Assembly (NCBI GenBank): GCA_020049805.1
Contig: JAGVLN010000011.1
Coordinates: 1 to 62,191 of the forward strand
DNA length: 62,191 bases
Origin: Rickettsiales bacterium
Lineage (GTDB): Bacteria; Pseudomonadota; Alphaproteobacteria; Rickettsiales; JABSSG01
Reading direction: 5' to 3'
Shown one piece after another: positions 47,398 to 62,092 of this stretch (its first letter is position 1; the number at the start of each line of letters is the position of its first letter). The notes under the pieces were generated by a model. The model was not told where the DNA came from. It did no database searches and saw nothing but the letters and a program-made list of their open reading frames with translations. Both the position numbers and the translations under genes were made by a program.

Positions 47398-48036
47398 GTG
47401 GATTATAACTCAATTATTTATATTATTGAAGGTGCATGGGTTACTTTACAGTACACCATAATTTCGATTATATTAGGGTTAGTAATTAGTGTAGTAGTCT
47501 CACTATGCAAAATAAGCCATATCAAAATATTAAAATGGTTTGGTATAGTATATGTATCAATATTTAGAGGTACTCCACTTTTAGTACAATTGAGTATTGT
47601 ATATTTTGTAACACCAGTAGTAACTGATTATAATATTTCAGTGTTTGAGGCGGGCATTATTGCATTTTCTTTAAACTCAGCAGCCTACATTACTGAAATT
47701 ATCCGGGCCGGAATCGAAGCAGTTGATAAAGGGCAGTTTGAAGCAGCTAAAGCTTTAGGTTTGTCATATCCTTTAATGATGAAAGATATAGTGTTGCCAC
47801 AAGCATTGCGTAATATTTTACCGGCTTTAGCTAATGAAGTAGTCAATTTGCTTAAGGAAACAGCTATTATTTCTGTAATTGGTGGAGCTGATATAATGCG
47901 TCGAGCCCAAATCATTTCATCTGAACATTATATTTATTTTGGTCCATTAATTACAGCTGCTTTATGCTATTATATAATGGTAGTAATTTTTAGTAGCTTG
48001 GCTAAATATTTAGAGCATAGGCTTAAAATTTCATGA
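47398..48036 (+). CDS. Polar amino acid ABC transporter permease
   Basis: 212 residues beginning with GTG at 47398, three bases after the binding-protein stop. About five membrane helices, with the coupling motif EAAKALGLSYPLMMKDIVLPQALRNILPAL read in parts. It belongs to the HisMQ/GlnP type and probably works as a homodimer, as only one permease gene is present. It overlaps the ATPase gene by 4 bp. Confidence 0.9.
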   Translation: MDYNSIIYIIEGAWVTLQYTIISIILGLVISVVVSLCKISHIKILKWFGIVYVSIFRGTPLLVQLSIVYFVTPVVTDYNISVFEAGIIAFSLNSAAYITEIIRAGIEAVDKGQFEAAKALGLSYPLMMKDIVLPQALRNILPALANEVVNLLKETAIISVIGGADIMRRAQIISSEHYIYFGPLITAALCYYIMVVIFSSLAKYLEHRLKIS

Positions 48037-48749
48037 TTAAGATAACTAACCTTCATAAAAGTTTTAATAACCAGCTGATATTATCTGATATTAATTTATC
48101 TGTATCTCAAGGAGAAGTTATAGCAGTTATTGGTCCTTCAGGTAGTGGTAAATCTACTTTCTTGAGATGTATTAATTTTCTTGAGTATCCAGATAATGGA
48201 ACAATAGAAATAGATAAAGAACTAGTTACAATTAATAATATCCAAAAAATTAGGCAAAAAGTTGGAATGGTATTCCAGCATTTCAATTTATTCCCGCATA
48301 TGACAGTATTACAAAATATTATATATGCTCCTCGGAAGGTACTAGGTTTAAATATTAAAGAAGCCAAAAATAGGGCTCGTAATTTATTAAAACAAGTAGG
48401 TCTTAATAATTTTGAAAATACTTTACCAAATAAACTATCAGGTGGCCAAAAACAGAGGGTAGCAATTGCTAGAACTTTAGCCATGCAGCCAGAAATAATA
48501 TTATTTGATGAACCTACATCTTCCTTGGATCCTGAGATGGTAAAGGAAGTTTTACAAGTATTGGAGTCATTGGCTCATACAGGAATTACTATGATTATAG
48601 TAACACATGAAATGAAGTTTGCAGAAAAAGTTGCTGATCGTATATTGTTTATGGATCATGGCAAGATACTAGAGGATACTTCTCCTCATAAATTTTTTAC
48701 TAAACCTAAGTCTACTAGGGCAAAAGAATTTTTAAGTAAAGTTTTATAG
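48033..48749 (+). CDS. glnQ: Polar amino acid ABC transporter ATP-binding protein
   Basis: 238 residues, GlnQ/HisP type. Walker A GPSGSGKSTFLR, Q-loop VFQHFNLFPHM, signature LSGGQKQRVAIART, Walker B IILFDEPTSSLD and switch His VTHEM are intact. It drives the importer encoded just upstream. The gene converges on the acyl-ACP synthetase gene and overlaps it by 6 bp. Confidence 0.93.
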   Translation: MIKITNLHKSFNNQLILSDINLSVSQGEVIAVIGPSGSGKSTFLRCINFLEYPDNGTIEIDKELVTINNIQKIRQKVGMVFQHFNLFPHMTVLQNIIYAPRKVLGLNIKEAKNRARNLLKQVGLNNFENTLPNKLSGGQKQRVAIARTLAMQPEIILFDEPTSSLDPEMVKEVLQVLESLAHTGITMIIVTHEMKFAEKVADRILFMDHGKILEDTSPHKFFTKPKSTRAKEFLSKVL

Positions 48750-50288
48750 TAAAGCTAAAACTAATTTTTCAGCTGAGATATAGTCAATTTTACCAGTAGC
48801 AAATATAGGCATTTCTTTGGTGATTAAGATTTTTTTTGGCATATAGATTTTAGCAATGCTATTGTCATGAAAATATTTGGCGACCTCTGAAGTCTTAGCG
48901 TGCTCATAATTAGTTAATAATATTAACTCTTCTCCTTTTTTAGGGTGAGCAATATTTATTATTGCATGTAAATGATGCGGCCATAATTTTGTTATATATG
49001 TTTCTACAGTAGTTAGAGAGACCATCTCGCCGCCAATTTTAGCAAATCTTTTAATACGGCCAATAATAGTAATAAATTTTTCGTGGTCTATCTTGACGAT
49101 ATCGCCGGTATTGTGGTAATTGTTTTTAAGTGGAATAATTTTATTATTACTTAAATAACCCAGCATTACATTCGGTCCTTTTACCAATAAAATTCCTCCT
49201 TGTTTAATATTAGGAACTTTCTTTATTTTATATTGCATTCCAGGTAAAATTTTACCTACAGTGCCTATTTTGTGATGAGAAGGGGTATTAACTGCGATTA
49301 CGGGTGCGGTTTCAGTTACTCCATATCCTTCAAAGATTTTTATATTAAATTTTTCTAACCATAATTGATAAGTTTCATTTTTAAGTTTTTCTGCTCCGGC
49401 AAAAATATATCTAACAGTTTGAAAATATTTTGGTTCAGTATATTTAGCATAGTTAGATAAGAAGGTGTCTGTACCAAAAAAGATAGTAGGTTGAACTTTA
49501 AATATCAATTCAGGAATGATTTTATAATGTAGTGGTGAAGGATAAAGAAAGGCTTCAATTCTACATAGTAACGGAAGTAATGTGCCAGCAGTGAGTCCAA
49601 ATGAATGGAAAATAGGTAAGACATTAAATAATTTATCACTGGGCTTTAAATCAATTGTTGATGCAAGTTGGTTAATATTTGAAATTATATTGAGATGGCT
49701 AAGGGCAACTGCTTTAGGAGCAGCCTCAGAGCCAGAAGTAAATAATATAACGGCTGCTTTATTGGGAGATTGTGAATCATAATAAAAGTACCTTATTATT
49801 TTAGCTTGTAACCAGGCTTTAATTTTACTTATTAGACTTATAGAATTATATATATCTTCTAAGTAATATATTTGGATTTGATGCTGTTCAAGTTGACTAA
49901 TTAAAGTTTCTAATTGAGCTGAATGAATAAATTTTTTACTGGTTATAATAACTTTAATTTGAGCTAGTTTGCAGCATTTTATGAGACCTTCTAAGCCAAT
50001 AGTAAAATTGAGCATGGCTGGTAATTGTTTTAGAAATTGGATAGCAAAAAAGATAATTACAGTAATAGCCATATTAGGTAATAAAATTCCTATAGGCTGA
50101 TTTTTATTTGCAATTTGTTTGATTTTTTTACTGAAAAATATACTGGCAGTAATCAGTTTATTATAAGTTAATTTCCTATCTGTACTGTCACTAACAATAA
50201 TTTTATTATAGCTGTTTTTCGATATATTTAGCAGAGTAGAGAATAGTGTTTTTCTGCAGTTAGTAACACTAAACTTTGGATCAGACAT
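48744..50288 (-). CDS. Stand-alone Aas-like acyl-ACP synthetase (AMP-binding)
   Basis: 514 residues of the adenylate-forming family. Motifs: ILFTSGSEAAPKAVALSH (P-loop), GYGVTETAPVIAVN, and YHNTGDIV, with the late hinge IGRIKRFAKIGGEMVS. It resembles the AMP-binding half of E. coli Aas, yet lacks the PlsC acyltransferase and MFS parts usually fused or adjacent. It would activate fatty acids on ACP or CoA for lysophospholipid reacylation. It converges with the ABC importer and lies 21 bp downstream of the lipoprotein gene. Confidence 0.82.
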   Translation of the reverse strand: MSDPKFSVTNCRKTLFSTLLNISKNSYNKIIVSDSTDRKLTYNKLITASIFFSKKIKQIANKNQPIGILLPNMAITVIIFFAIQFLKQLPAMLNFTIGLEGLIKCCKLAQIKVIITSKKFIHSAQLETLISQLEQHQIQIYYLEDIYNSISLISKIKAWLQAKIIRYFYYDSQSPNKAAVILFTSGSEAAPKAVALSHLNIISNINQLASTIDLKPSDKLFNVLPIFHSFGLTAGTLLPLLCRIEAFLYPSPLHYKIIPELIFKVQPTIFFGTDTFLSNYAKYTEPKYFQTVRYIFAGAEKLKNETYQLWLEKFNIKIFEGYGVTETAPVIAVNTPSHHKIGTVGKILPGMQYKIKKVPNIKQGGILLVKGPNVMLGYLSNNKIIPLKNNYHNTGDIVKIDHEKFITIIGRIKRFAKIGGEMVSLTTVETYITKLWPHHLHAIINIAHPKKGEELILLTNYEHAKTSEVAKYFHDNSIAKIYMPKKILITKEMPIFATGKIDYISAEKLVLALL

Positions 50289-50309
50289 CTATTTCTAATT
50301 GAAATTAAA

Positions 50310-50624
50310 TTAATAACAGCTGTGAGCATTACAAATTTTGTCTGGGTTTTGTGTTTGCTTTACAGCTTGTGTATTGCCTTGAATATTTTGTTCTTGCAAT
50401 TGTTTCTGATGTTCCATTTCAATGCGTTGTTGGTCAAGTTTCATCCGGCAATTAGAATATTCTACAGTGCCAGGAGGGAAACCATAACTTACACATTGAT
50501 TATGATCTAAGAACAGTTCTTGATTTCTTTCTTCTTGGCGTTTTGCTTTGACTTCTGGATCTGTTAAACAGCCAGAAATCATAAGCATTAACCCTAATAT
50601 ATTTAATAATGTCGTTACCTTCAT
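50310..50624 (-). CDS. Small outer-membrane-type lipoprotein
   Basis: 104 residues. The lipobox is ISGCL (Cys 19). The core HNQCVSYGFPPGTVEYSNCRM is a Cys-bounded motif common in small alphaproteobacterial lipoproteins, and a Gln-rich helical tail ends in NAHSCY, so two disulfides are possible. Role unknown. AAAGGA lies 6 bases before the ATG. It sits between rpoC and the acyl-ACP synthetase gene and may be co-transcribed with the latter. Confidence 0.72.
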   Translation of the reverse strand: MKVTTLLNILGLMLMISGCLTDPEVKAKRQEERNQELFLDHNQCVSYGFPPGTVEYSNCRMKLDQQRIEMEHQKQLQEQNIQGNTQAVKQTQNPDKICNAHSCY

Positions 50625-50690
50625 AGTATCCTTTTATTACTTTATATACTATATTAGCATATTTTTAAGTATTGCTGCAACAAATTACTA

Positions 50691-54869
<4,179 letters not shown>

Positions 54870-54878
54870 CTAAAATAA

Positions 54879-57800
54879 TTATTCAGAAGATCCTAATTCA
54901 ACGTTCAAACATAATGATCTTAATTCTTTGATCATTACATTAAACGACTCTGGCACACCAGATTCGAAATTATTATCACCACGGACTATTGATTCAAAAA
55001 TTTTCACTCTACCTACCACGTCATCTGATTTAACAGTAAGCATTTCTTGTAGAGTATATGCTGCTCCATACGCTTGAAGGGCCCAACATTCCATCTCACC
55101 AAATCTTTGGCCACCAAAATGCGATTTTCCTCCAAGAGGTTGTTGAGTAACAAGACTATATGGGCCTATTGAACGTGCGTGAATCTTATCATCAACCAAG
55201 TGATGTAATTTCAACATGTAAATATAACCGACTGTTACTTTTCTATCGAAATATTCTCCTGTTCTGCCATCAATTAATTGTACTTGACCAGAAGTATCTA
55301 CATTTGACATTTCTAGCATATGAATAATGTCATCAGCTTTAGCACCATCAAAAACTGGTGTAGCAAAGTAAATACCTTTAGCTAATCTTTTTGATAAATC
55401 TACCAATTCTTTATCTTTAATTTTCTTTATCGAGTCAGATATTGGACCAGAATCATATATACTTAATAAAAACTCTCTAAGACTATCTAATTTTTTATTA
55501 TCTTGAGCTTCGACCATTTTACCAATTTTCTGACCTAAATTCACTGCAGCCCAACCGAGGTGAGTTTCCAGAATCTGACCAACGTTCATTCGAGAAGGTA
55601 CGCCTAACGGATTTAATACAACATCAACTACAGTGCCATCTTCTAAGTAAGGTAAATCTTCTTCTGGTACTATTTTAGATATCACACCTTTATTACCATG
55701 ACGACCAGCCATTTTATCACCTGGTTGTAATTTATGCTTCATTGCAATATATACTTTTACTTGCTTCAAAGCGCCTTGTGGTAAGTCATCGCCAGCTTGA
55801 ACTTTTTCAATTTTATTTTGATAACGCTCATTTATGCTGCTCACAGAAGAATCAAATTTAGTCTTTAAGCTAGCAATTTGTTGCATTAATTTTTCATCTT
55901 CAATAATGAAATTCCACCATTGACCTTTGCTGAATTCAGAAATAATTTCTTCTTTTAATACAGATCCAGCTTTCACACCTTTAGGGCCCGACTTCACTTT
56001 TTGATTAATAAGCATTTTATGAAGATTTGTATAAGCGAATTCACTAATGATATTTACTTCATCATTCATATCTTGAGTAAGCTTATTAATTTGCTCACGT
56101 TCTATCGTTAAGGTACGTTCATCTTTATCAACACCTCGTCTTGAAAAGACTCTAACTTCTACTATAGTTCCTGATACACCTGGAGGAACGCGTAATGAAG
56201 AATCTCTAACGTCAGCTGCCTTTTCTCCAAAGATAGCACGTAATAATTTTTCTTCTGCGGTCATTGGTGATTCACTTTTAGGGGTTACTTTACCTACTAA
56301 AATATCACCTGGTTTTACTTCTGCTCCTACGTGAACAATGCCAACCTCATCTAGATGTTTTAAATTTTCATCACTAACATTTGGTATATCACGAGTTACT
56401 TCTTCAGGGCCAAGCCTTGTATCTCTAGCAACTACTTCAAATTCTTCAATATGGATAGAAGTAAATACGTCTTCTCTTACTAATTTTTCAGAAATTAATA
56501 TTGAGTCTTCAAAATTATATCCGTTCCATGGCATGAATGCTACTAGTACGTTCCGTCCTAAGGCTAACTCCCCGCGATCAGTACATGGACCATCTGCAAT
56601 TACTTCACCTTTTTCCACATAATCTCCAACCTTTACTAAAGGATTTTGATTTATGCAGGTACTATAGTTAGATTTTTGGAATTTAGATAAGGTATAGATA
56701 TCAACTCCTGGTGAGCCGTCTTTACCAGCATCATATCTTACCACTATACGAGTACTATCCACTTGTTCTACCACTCCGTTATGTAAAGCAGTAATACATG
56801 CACCTGAATCACTAGCTACTATGCCTTCAATGCCAGTGCCAACTAAAGGCGCATCGCTTTTCATAAGAGGAACAGCTTGACGTTGCATGTTCGATCCCAT
56901 CAAAGCACGGTTAGCATCATCATTTTCTAAGAATGGAATTAATGAGGTTGCTATAGAAACAATCTGCATTGGTGAAACGTCAACAAAATCAATATGTTCA
57001 GGTGTAGCCATGATGAAATCACCATTTTTTCTACAGCTTACTAAATCATCAACAAATTTACCATTTTTGTCTAATTTCAAAGTAGCTTGAGCAATAACAT
57101 ATTTTGCTTCTTCAATTGCTGACAAATATACTACTTCATTAGTTACTTGCCCATTTACTACTTTACGATAAGGGCTTTCAATAAATCCATATTTATTGAT
57201 AGTTGCAAAAGATGACAAACTATTTATTAAGCCAATATTTGGACCTTCAGGAGTTTCAATAGGGCAAATTCTTCCGTAGTGAGTTGTGTGAACATCTCGA
57301 ACTTCAAAGCCTGCTCTATCTCTTGTTAAACCGCCTGGACCAAGAGCAGATAATCGACGTTTGTGGGTAATTTCTGATAATGGATTAGTTTGATCCATAA
57401 ATTGAGATAATTGAGAAGTACCAAAAAACTCTTTTATTACACTGGCAAGGACTTTAGAATTAATTAAGTCATTAGGCATAATGGTATCTACTTCACCAGA
57501 AGACATTCTTTCCAGAATAGTACGTTCCATACGGACCATACCTAATCTAAATTGATTTTCTACTAGCTCACCAACAGACCTAACTCTTCTATTACCTAAA
57601 TGATCAATGTCATCAATTTCACCAATACCATCACGTAATTGTACTAACATCTTAACTATTTGCTGAATATCTTCTTTGGTTAAGATAGTTACATCTTCAT
57701 TCATATGTAAATCTAGGCGAGCATTAAGTTTTACTCTACCGACATTCGATAAGTCGTATCTGCTACTTTCAAAAAATAAAGAATTAAATAAATTTTTTGC

Positions 57801-58964
57801 AGTTTCATATGTTGGTGGTTCACCAGGCCTAATTACTCTAAAGATATCAAATAATGCATCTTCTTGAGAAATATTTTTATCTGCTTTTAAACTGTTTCTT
57901 ATATATGGGCCAACTAACTGATTATCAATTGCTAATATTGCTAATTCAGTAATGCCTAAAGATTCAATAAGTTTTATATTTTCAGAGGTTATCTCATCGC
58001 CAGCTTCTAAAATAACTTCGCTTGTTTTATTATTAATAATAGGGCTAGCAATAAACCTGCCAATTAAACCTTCAGCACTTGTTAATAATTCTTTTAAACC
58101 TTCTTCTTTAAGTTTATTAATTATACGCTTATTTAGACGTGTGCCAGCTTTAGCAACGACTTTGTTGGTATGAGCATCGATTAAATCTTCTGATAATTTT
58201 ACAGAACGAGATTCATCTGGATTAAATATAGTAGCCCAACCATTTTTTACTTTTTTATATGTGATTTTATTATAATAAAAATCATATATCTCTTCGGTGC
58301 TCATGCCTAAAGCTCTAAGCAAAGAGCCGATTAATAATTTACGTTTACGGTCTATTCTAAAGTATAATAAGTCTCTAGCATCGAATTCTAAATCTAGCCA
58401 TGAACCTCTATAAGGTATAACACGTGCTGAATATAAATATTTACCTGAGGAATGAGTTTTTCCATGATCATGATCAAAAAATACACCTGGTGATCTATGC
58501 ATTTGTGATACGATTACACGTTCTACTCCATTTATAATAAAAGTAGCGTGATCGGTCATTAGAGGTATATCACCCATATATACTTCTTGTTCTTTAATTC
58601 CATTTACTTCTTTAACGCCAGTATCTGGGTCTATTTCCCAAATCACCAAGCGTAAAGTTACTCTTAATGGAGCAACATAACTTATGCCACGTTGTTTAGA
58701 TTCTTCCACATCATATTTAGGTTTGCCAAGTTCATACCTTACGAACTCTAAAGTACATGTACCAGCATAATCATGAATTGGAAAAATTGAATTGAAAACA
58801 GATTGCAACCCAGCATTTTTACGAGCATCAGAATTAATATCCATTTGCAGAAATTCGTTATAAGAATTTCTTTGTACCGCAATTAAGTTCGGTATGGTTG
58901 CTACTTGATTAATTTTTCCAAAACTTTTTCTTTTAATGTTTCTAGTTAAGAGATTTTCAAGCAT
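54879..58964 (-). CDS. rpoB: RNA polymerase subunit beta
   Basis: 1361 residues. The rifampicin region ([31 protein letters not shown] read in two pieces) shows the sensitive-type residues where I can compare, and [19 protein letters not shown] and [19 protein letters not shown] are other marks. GAGGATA lies 7 bases before the ATG. A 99-bp gap to rplL may hold a processing site or weak promoter. Confidence 0.98.
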   Translation of the reverse strand: MLENLLTRNIKRKSFGKINQVATIPNLIAVQRNSYNEFLQMDINSDARKNAGLQSVFNSIFPIHDYAGTCTLEFVRYELGKPKYDVEESKQRGISYVAPLRVTLRLVIWEIDPDTGVKEVNGIKEQEVYMGDIPLMTDHATFIINGVERVIVSQMHRSPGVFFDHDHGKTHSSGKYLYSARVIPYRGSWLDLEFDARDLLYFRIDRKRKLLIGSLLRALGMSTEEIYDFYYNKITYKKVKNGWATIFNPDESRSVKLSEDLIDAHTNKVVAKAGTRLNKRIINKLKEEGLKELLTSAEGLIGRFIASPIINNKTSEVILEAGDEITSENIKLIESLGITELAILAIDNQLVGPYIRNSLKADKNISQEDALFDIFRVIRPGEPPTYETAKNLFNSLFFESSRYDLSNVGRVKLNARLDLHMNEDVTILTKEDIQQIVKMLVQLRDGIGEIDDIDHLGNRRVRSVGELVENQFRLGMVRMERTILERMSSGEVDTIMPNDLINSKVLASVIKEFFGTSQLSQFMDQTNPLSEITHKRRLSALGPGGLTRDRAGFEVRDVHTTHYGRICPIETPEGPNIGLINSLSSFATINKYGFIESPYRKVVNGQVTNEVVYLSAIEEAKYVIAQATLKLDKNGKFVDDLVSCRKNGDFIMATPEHIDFVDVSPMQIVSIATSLIPFLENDDANRALMGSNMQRQAVPLMKSDAPLVGTGIEGIVASDSGACITALHNGVVEQVDSTRIVVRYDAGKDGSPGVDIYTLSKFQKSNYSTCINQNPLVKVGDYVEKGEVIADGPCTDRGELALGRNVLVAFMPWNGYNFEDSILISEKLVREDVFTSIHIEEFEVVARDTRLGPEEVTRDIPNVSDENLKHLDEVGIVHVGAEVKPGDILVGKVTPKSESPMTAEEKLLRAIFGEKAADVRDSSLRVPPGVSGTIVEVRVFSRRGVDKDERTLTIEREQINKLTQDMNDEVNIISEFAYTNLHKMLINQKVKSGPKGVKAGSVLKEEIISEFSKGQWWNFIIEDEKLMQQIASLKTKFDSSVSSINERYQNKIEKVQAGDDLPQGALKQVKVYIAMKHKLQPGDKMAGRHGNKGVISKIVPEEDLPYLEDGTVVDVVLNPLGVPSRMNVGQILETHLGWAAVNLGQKIGKMVEAQDNKKLDSLREFLLSIYDSGPISDSIKKIKDKELVDLSKRLAKGIYFATPVFDGAKADDIIHMLEMSNVDTSGQVQLIDGRTGEYFDRKVTVGYIYMLKLHHLVDDKIHARSIGPYSLVTQQPLGGKSHFGGQRFGEMECWALQAYGAAYTLQEMLTVKSDDVVGRVKIFESIVRGDNNFESGVPESFNVMIKELRSLCLNVELGSSE

Positions 58965-59063
58965 TAAATATCCTCAAATAAGTCAAATGTCCTTAAAGAT
59001 TAAGAAATAGACTGTTAAATTTAAGCAGAAACTTATAATTAAATAACGTTCAAAATTATTTAA

Positions 59064-59441
59064 TTATTTAAGCTCAACAGTTGCTCCAGCTTCTTCAAGT
59101 TTTTTCTTGAATTTTTCAGCATCAGCTTTAGACACACCTTCTTTTACAGCTTTTGGTGCAGCTTCAACTAAATCTTTTGCTTCTTTTAAGCCTAATCCTG
59201 TAATCTCTCTAACTTCTTTGATCACATTGATTTTTTTGTCACCAGCAGCAGCTAAAAACACTGTGAAGTCTGTTTGTTCAGCAGCGGGAGCGGCAGCAGA
59301 GGCTGCGCCAGCAGCTGGAGCGGCAGCAACTGCTACTGCAGCAGATACACCCCATTTAGTTTCAAGCAACTTTGATAACTCAGCTGCTTCTAACACTGTT
59401 AATGATGATAATTCATCTACGATTTTTTCTAAATTAGCCAT
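59064..59441 (-). CDS. rplL: 50S ribosomal protein L7/L12
   Basis: 125 residues: N-terminal dimerisation helices, an Ala-rich hinge (about 35-53), and the C-terminal domain that recruits factors ([20 protein letters not shown]). GAGGTAAG is the ribosome-binding site. It forms the stalk with L10, the gene immediately upstream. Confidence 0.97.
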   Translation of the reverse strand: MANLEKIVDELSSLTVLEAAELSKLLETKWGVSAAVAVAAAPAAGAASAAAPAAEQTDFTVFLAAAGDKKINVIKEVREITGLGLKEAKDLVEAAPKAVKEGVSKADAEKFKKKLEEAGATVELK

Positions 59442-59483
59442 TTTCTTACCTCAATAAATTAATTAATTAAAACACAAATAGAG

Positions 59484-59996
59484 TTAACTGTTCTTAGACC
59501 CGTAAGCAGATATCACTCTTGTTACATTAGTTGCAGGTGCATTGAGCATTCTTGCAATAGAAGTAGCTGAAGTTTGTAGTATGGAAATAATTTTTCCTCT
59601 CAGCTCATCAAGAGAAGGCAATGTAGCAAGTACTTTAATACCTTCTAATGTAAGAACATTATCATTAGCTACTCCTCCTAATATTTTTAAATTTTCATTT
59701 GTTTCTGCGAACTCAGTCATAATTTTGGATGCTGATACAGGATCATTAGAAAATCCTATAGCAGTAGGTCCTTTAAATAAATTTTCTACTTTATTAAAAT
59801 TGCTATCTTTTAAAGCTAACTTTAGTAATGTGTTTTTTGTTACTGTAAACTTAGCGCCTGCACCAAGCATTTTTTTCCTTAACTGACTGATTTGTGCTAC
59901 ACTTAAGCCATGATAATGAGCAATTATTACAGTATTTGCTTCTGCAAGATTTTGTTTTAAATTTTCAACAATATCAATTTTTTTTGACTTTAACAC
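59484..59996 (-). CDS. rplJ: 50S ribosomal protein L10
   Basis: 170 residues beginning with GTG at 59996 (GGAG 9 bases upstream). IIAHYHGLSVAQISQLRK and VTKNTLLKLAL are diagnostic, with the C-terminal helix that binds L12 dimers. Only 23 bp separate it from rplA, leaving no room for the long L10 autoregulatory leader found before rplJ in E. coli. Confidence 0.95.
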   Translation of the reverse strand: MLKSKKIDIVENLKQNLAEANTVIIAHYHGLSVAQISQLRKKMLGAGAKFTVTKNTLLKLALKDSNFNKVENLFKGPTAIGFSNDPVSASKIMTEFAETNENLKILGGVANDNVLTLEGIKVLATLPSLDELRGKIISILQTSATSIARMLNAPATNVTRVISAYGSKNS

Positions 59997-60019
59997 CTTA
60001 ACTTACTCCAATTACTTTA

Positions 60020-60760
60020 TTAGCTTAATGATACAAGGTTAACTTTTAACGATGGTCCCATAGTTGAGGATAAAAACGCTCCTTTTACATAGACGCCTTT
60101 TGCACCTGATGGTTTAGCTTTCACTACAGCATCGTATAGAGCTTTAGCATTTTCGACTAGCGCTTTAGGCGTAAAACTTACCTTGCCAATACCTGTATGA
60201 ACTATGCCAGCTTTTTCTACTCTAAATTCTACTTGACCAGCTTTAGCCAGTTGAATTGCTTGTTCAATATTAGTAGTAACAGTACCAAGTTTTGGGTTAG
60301 GCATTAGGCCTTTTGGTCCAAGAATTTTTGCGACGCTACTGATTTTTGGCATCATATCTGGTGTGGCTATACACACATCAAAATTAATTGTTCCAGCTTT
60401 AATGTCTTCGATTATGTTATCTGAACCAGCAAGATCAGCTCCAGCTTTTAAAGCTTCATCTACTTTTTCTTCTTTTACGAAAGCAGCTACCCGGACTTTT
60501 TTACCGATACCATTTGGCATACTGACTACGCCGCGTACTATTTGATCAGAATGCACTGGGTTCACACCTAATTTAATAACAAATTCTACGGTTTCGTCAA
60601 ATTTTGCTACTTTATTATTATGAATAATTTCCATTGCTTCTGGTAAATCATATAATTTATTGCTATCAATTCTCTCTCTTACTGCACGATATTTTTTACC
60701 GCCAACTAAAAAAGGACTTTTTACAGCTTTCTGTTTTTTGTCTTTCTTCTTCTCGGTCAT
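60020..60760 (-). CDS. rplA: 50S ribosomal protein L1
   Basis: 246 residues, somewhat longer than the usual ~230 because of a Lys-rich N-terminal extension (KKKDKKQKAVKSPF). The core shows TPDMMPKISSVAKILGPKGL and MPNPKLGTVT. The start lies 1 bp after the rplK stop, so translation is coupled. L1 usually represses its own operon. Confidence 0.97.
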   Translation of the reverse strand: MTEKKKDKKQKAVKSPFLVGGKKYRAVRERIDSNKLYDLPEAMEIIHNNKVAKFDETVEFVIKLGVNPVHSDQIVRGVVSMPNGIGKKVRVAAFVKEEKVDEALKAGADLAGSDNIIEDIKAGTINFDVCIATPDMMPKISSVAKILGPKGLMPNPKLGTVTTNIEQAIQLAKAGQVEFRVEKAGIVHTGIGKVSFTPKALVENAKALYDAVVKAKPSGAKGVYVKGAFLSSTMGPSLKVNLVSLS

Positions 60761-60761
60761 A

Positions 60762-61196
60762 TTATCCTTCTATTACTTGTATACCCATTGATTCGGCCGT
60801 GCCCTTAACCATCATCATGGCACCTTCAATATCATTGGCATTAAGATCAACCATTTTTTTCTGAGCTATATCTCTTACTTGGGACATAGTTACCTTGCCA
60901 ACATACGGAGCTTTTCTAGTTTCACCAGAGCCTTTTGCTATATTTGCAGCTTTTTTAAGGAAGTAAGATACTGGTGCTGTTTTAGTAACAAATTCAAAAG
61001 TTTTATCAGCAAAAGCAGTAATTACTACAGGAACCGGAATACCTGGTTCCATAGATTGTGTATGAGCATTAAATGCTTTACAAAATTCCATGATATTAAG
61101 TCCACGTTGACCTAATGCTGGTCCAACTGGTGGTGACGGATTAGCTTTACCTGCTGGAATTTCTAATTTTATATATCCTATAACTTTTTTTGCCAT
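60762..61196 (-). CDS. rplK: 50S ribosomal protein L11
   Basis: 144 residues. [20 protein letters not shown] and [15 protein letters not shown] form the N-terminal domain, with the rRNA-binding C-terminal domain after it. It is the thiostrepton-region protein. Order nusG-rplK-rplA-rplJ-rplL is standard. Confidence 0.97.
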   Translation of the reverse strand: MAKKVIGYIKLEIPAGKANPSPPVGPALGQRGLNIMEFCKAFNAHTQSMEPGIPVPVVITAFADKTFEFVTKTAPVSYFLKKAANIAKGSGETRKAPYVGKVTMSQVRDIAQKKMVDLNANDIEGAMMMVKGTAESMGIQVIEG

Positions 61197-61207
61197 TTTA
61201 ACCTAAA

Positions 61208-61738
61208 CTATACTTTTGATACTTGTGTAAAATCTAAATCTAATGGAGTGGATCTACCAAAAATCGTAACTGATACTTTTAAACGATTTTTTTCAGGATC
61301 AACCCCTTCAACAACTCCCAAGAATGATTCGAAAGGTCCATCTGTTACTTTTACTGATTCACCCACTTCGAAACTTATTGCATTATTACTCGCAATAGAG
61401 CTTTGTTCTATTTGTTCTAAAATTCTTTTTATCTCTTTTTCATCAATAACTTGCGGTTTACCGCTGCTTCCTAAAAAGCCTGTTACTTTTGGAATGTTTT
61501 TAATCATATGCCATATATTATCATTCATTTGCATTTTGACTAATATATAACCAGGTAAACACTTACGCTCTGCGTCAATTTTTTTACCTTTTCTGACCTC
61601 AACAACCTTTTCTACCGGAACAACCACATCTTCTATTGATTCGCTTATTCCTTCTTTAATTGCTTTTTCTCTTATAGAATTGGCAACCTTTTTCTCAAAA
61701 CCAGATATTGACTGTACTATATACCACTTATATGTCAC
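61208..61738 (-). CDS. nusG: Transcription termination/antitermination factor NusG
   Basis: 176 residues from a GTG start at 61738. The N-terminal NGN domain (KWYIVQSISGFEKKVANSI, GYILVKMQMND) is followed by the KOW domain (FEVGESVKVTDGPFESFLG). It couples polymerase to ribosome or Rho. A 4-bp gap to secE. Confidence 0.96.
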   Translation of the reverse strand: MTYKWYIVQSISGFEKKVANSIREKAIKEGISESIEDVVVPVEKVVEVRKGKKIDAERKCLPGYILVKMQMNDNIWHMIKNIPKVTGFLGSSGKPQVIDEKEIKRILEQIEQSSIASNNAISFEVGESVKVTDGPFESFLGVVEGVDPEKNRLKVSVTIFGRSTPLDLDFTQVSKV

Positions 61739-61742
61739 TAAA

Positions 61743-61934
61743 CTAAACCCCTAAATTTACTACAAATTGTATTATGTGATAGATAACATAATCAGCTATT
61801 ACAAATATTAAAGAAAAAGCAGCAACCACAATAACCACCATCAATGTTGATGTCAACGCTTCTTTCCTAGATAACCATGTTACCTTAGAAATTTCTTGTT
61901 TCACCTCACTAAAAAATTTCAGAGCCTTCTTCAT
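61743..61934 (-). CDS. secE: Protein translocase subunit SecE
   Basis: 63 residues from ATG 61934: KFFSEVKQEISKVTWLSRKEA then one membrane helix (about 29-52), which is the minimal SecE of most bacteria. The frame stays open upstream through an ATG at 61991, but that extension lies inside the tRNA-Trp gene and reads as translated tRNA, so I reject it. Confidence 0.93.
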   Translation of the reverse strand: MKKALKFFSEVKQEISKVTWLSRKEALTSTLMVVIVVAAFSLIFVIADYVIYHIIQFVVNLGV

Positions 61935-61961
61935 ATCTTTAAGCCATTTAGAGTACAACAG

Positions 61962-62037
61962 TGGCAGGAGCGAAGGGACTCGAACCCCCAACCTCCGGTT
62001 TTGGAGACCGATGCTCTACCAATTGAGCTACACTCCT
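61962..62037 (-). tRNA. trnW: tRNA-Trp (CCA anticodon)
   Basis: Read on the minus strand: a 7-bp acceptor stem (aggagtg / cgctcct), D arm with GCTC..GAGC, anticodon arm with loop CTCCAAA (anticodon CCA), and T loop TTCGAGT. The T stem uses two G-U pairs. The 3' CCA is encoded (61962-61964 on the plus strand read tgg). It lies between tuf and secE. Confidence 0.96.
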
Positions 62038-62092
62038 ATCATAAATTTAACTTATAATCAAGGACTTATTATTGATTATATAATTATGCTCT

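Noticed and set aside
59107-59457. A long plus-strand frame opposite rplL
   Set aside because: Produced by the Ala-rich codons of rplL on the other strand; rplL itself is certain.
61935-61991. An upstream in-frame start extending SecE by 19 residues
   Set aside because: The extension falls into the tRNA-Trp gene and reads as translated tRNA; the family begins at the internal ATG.
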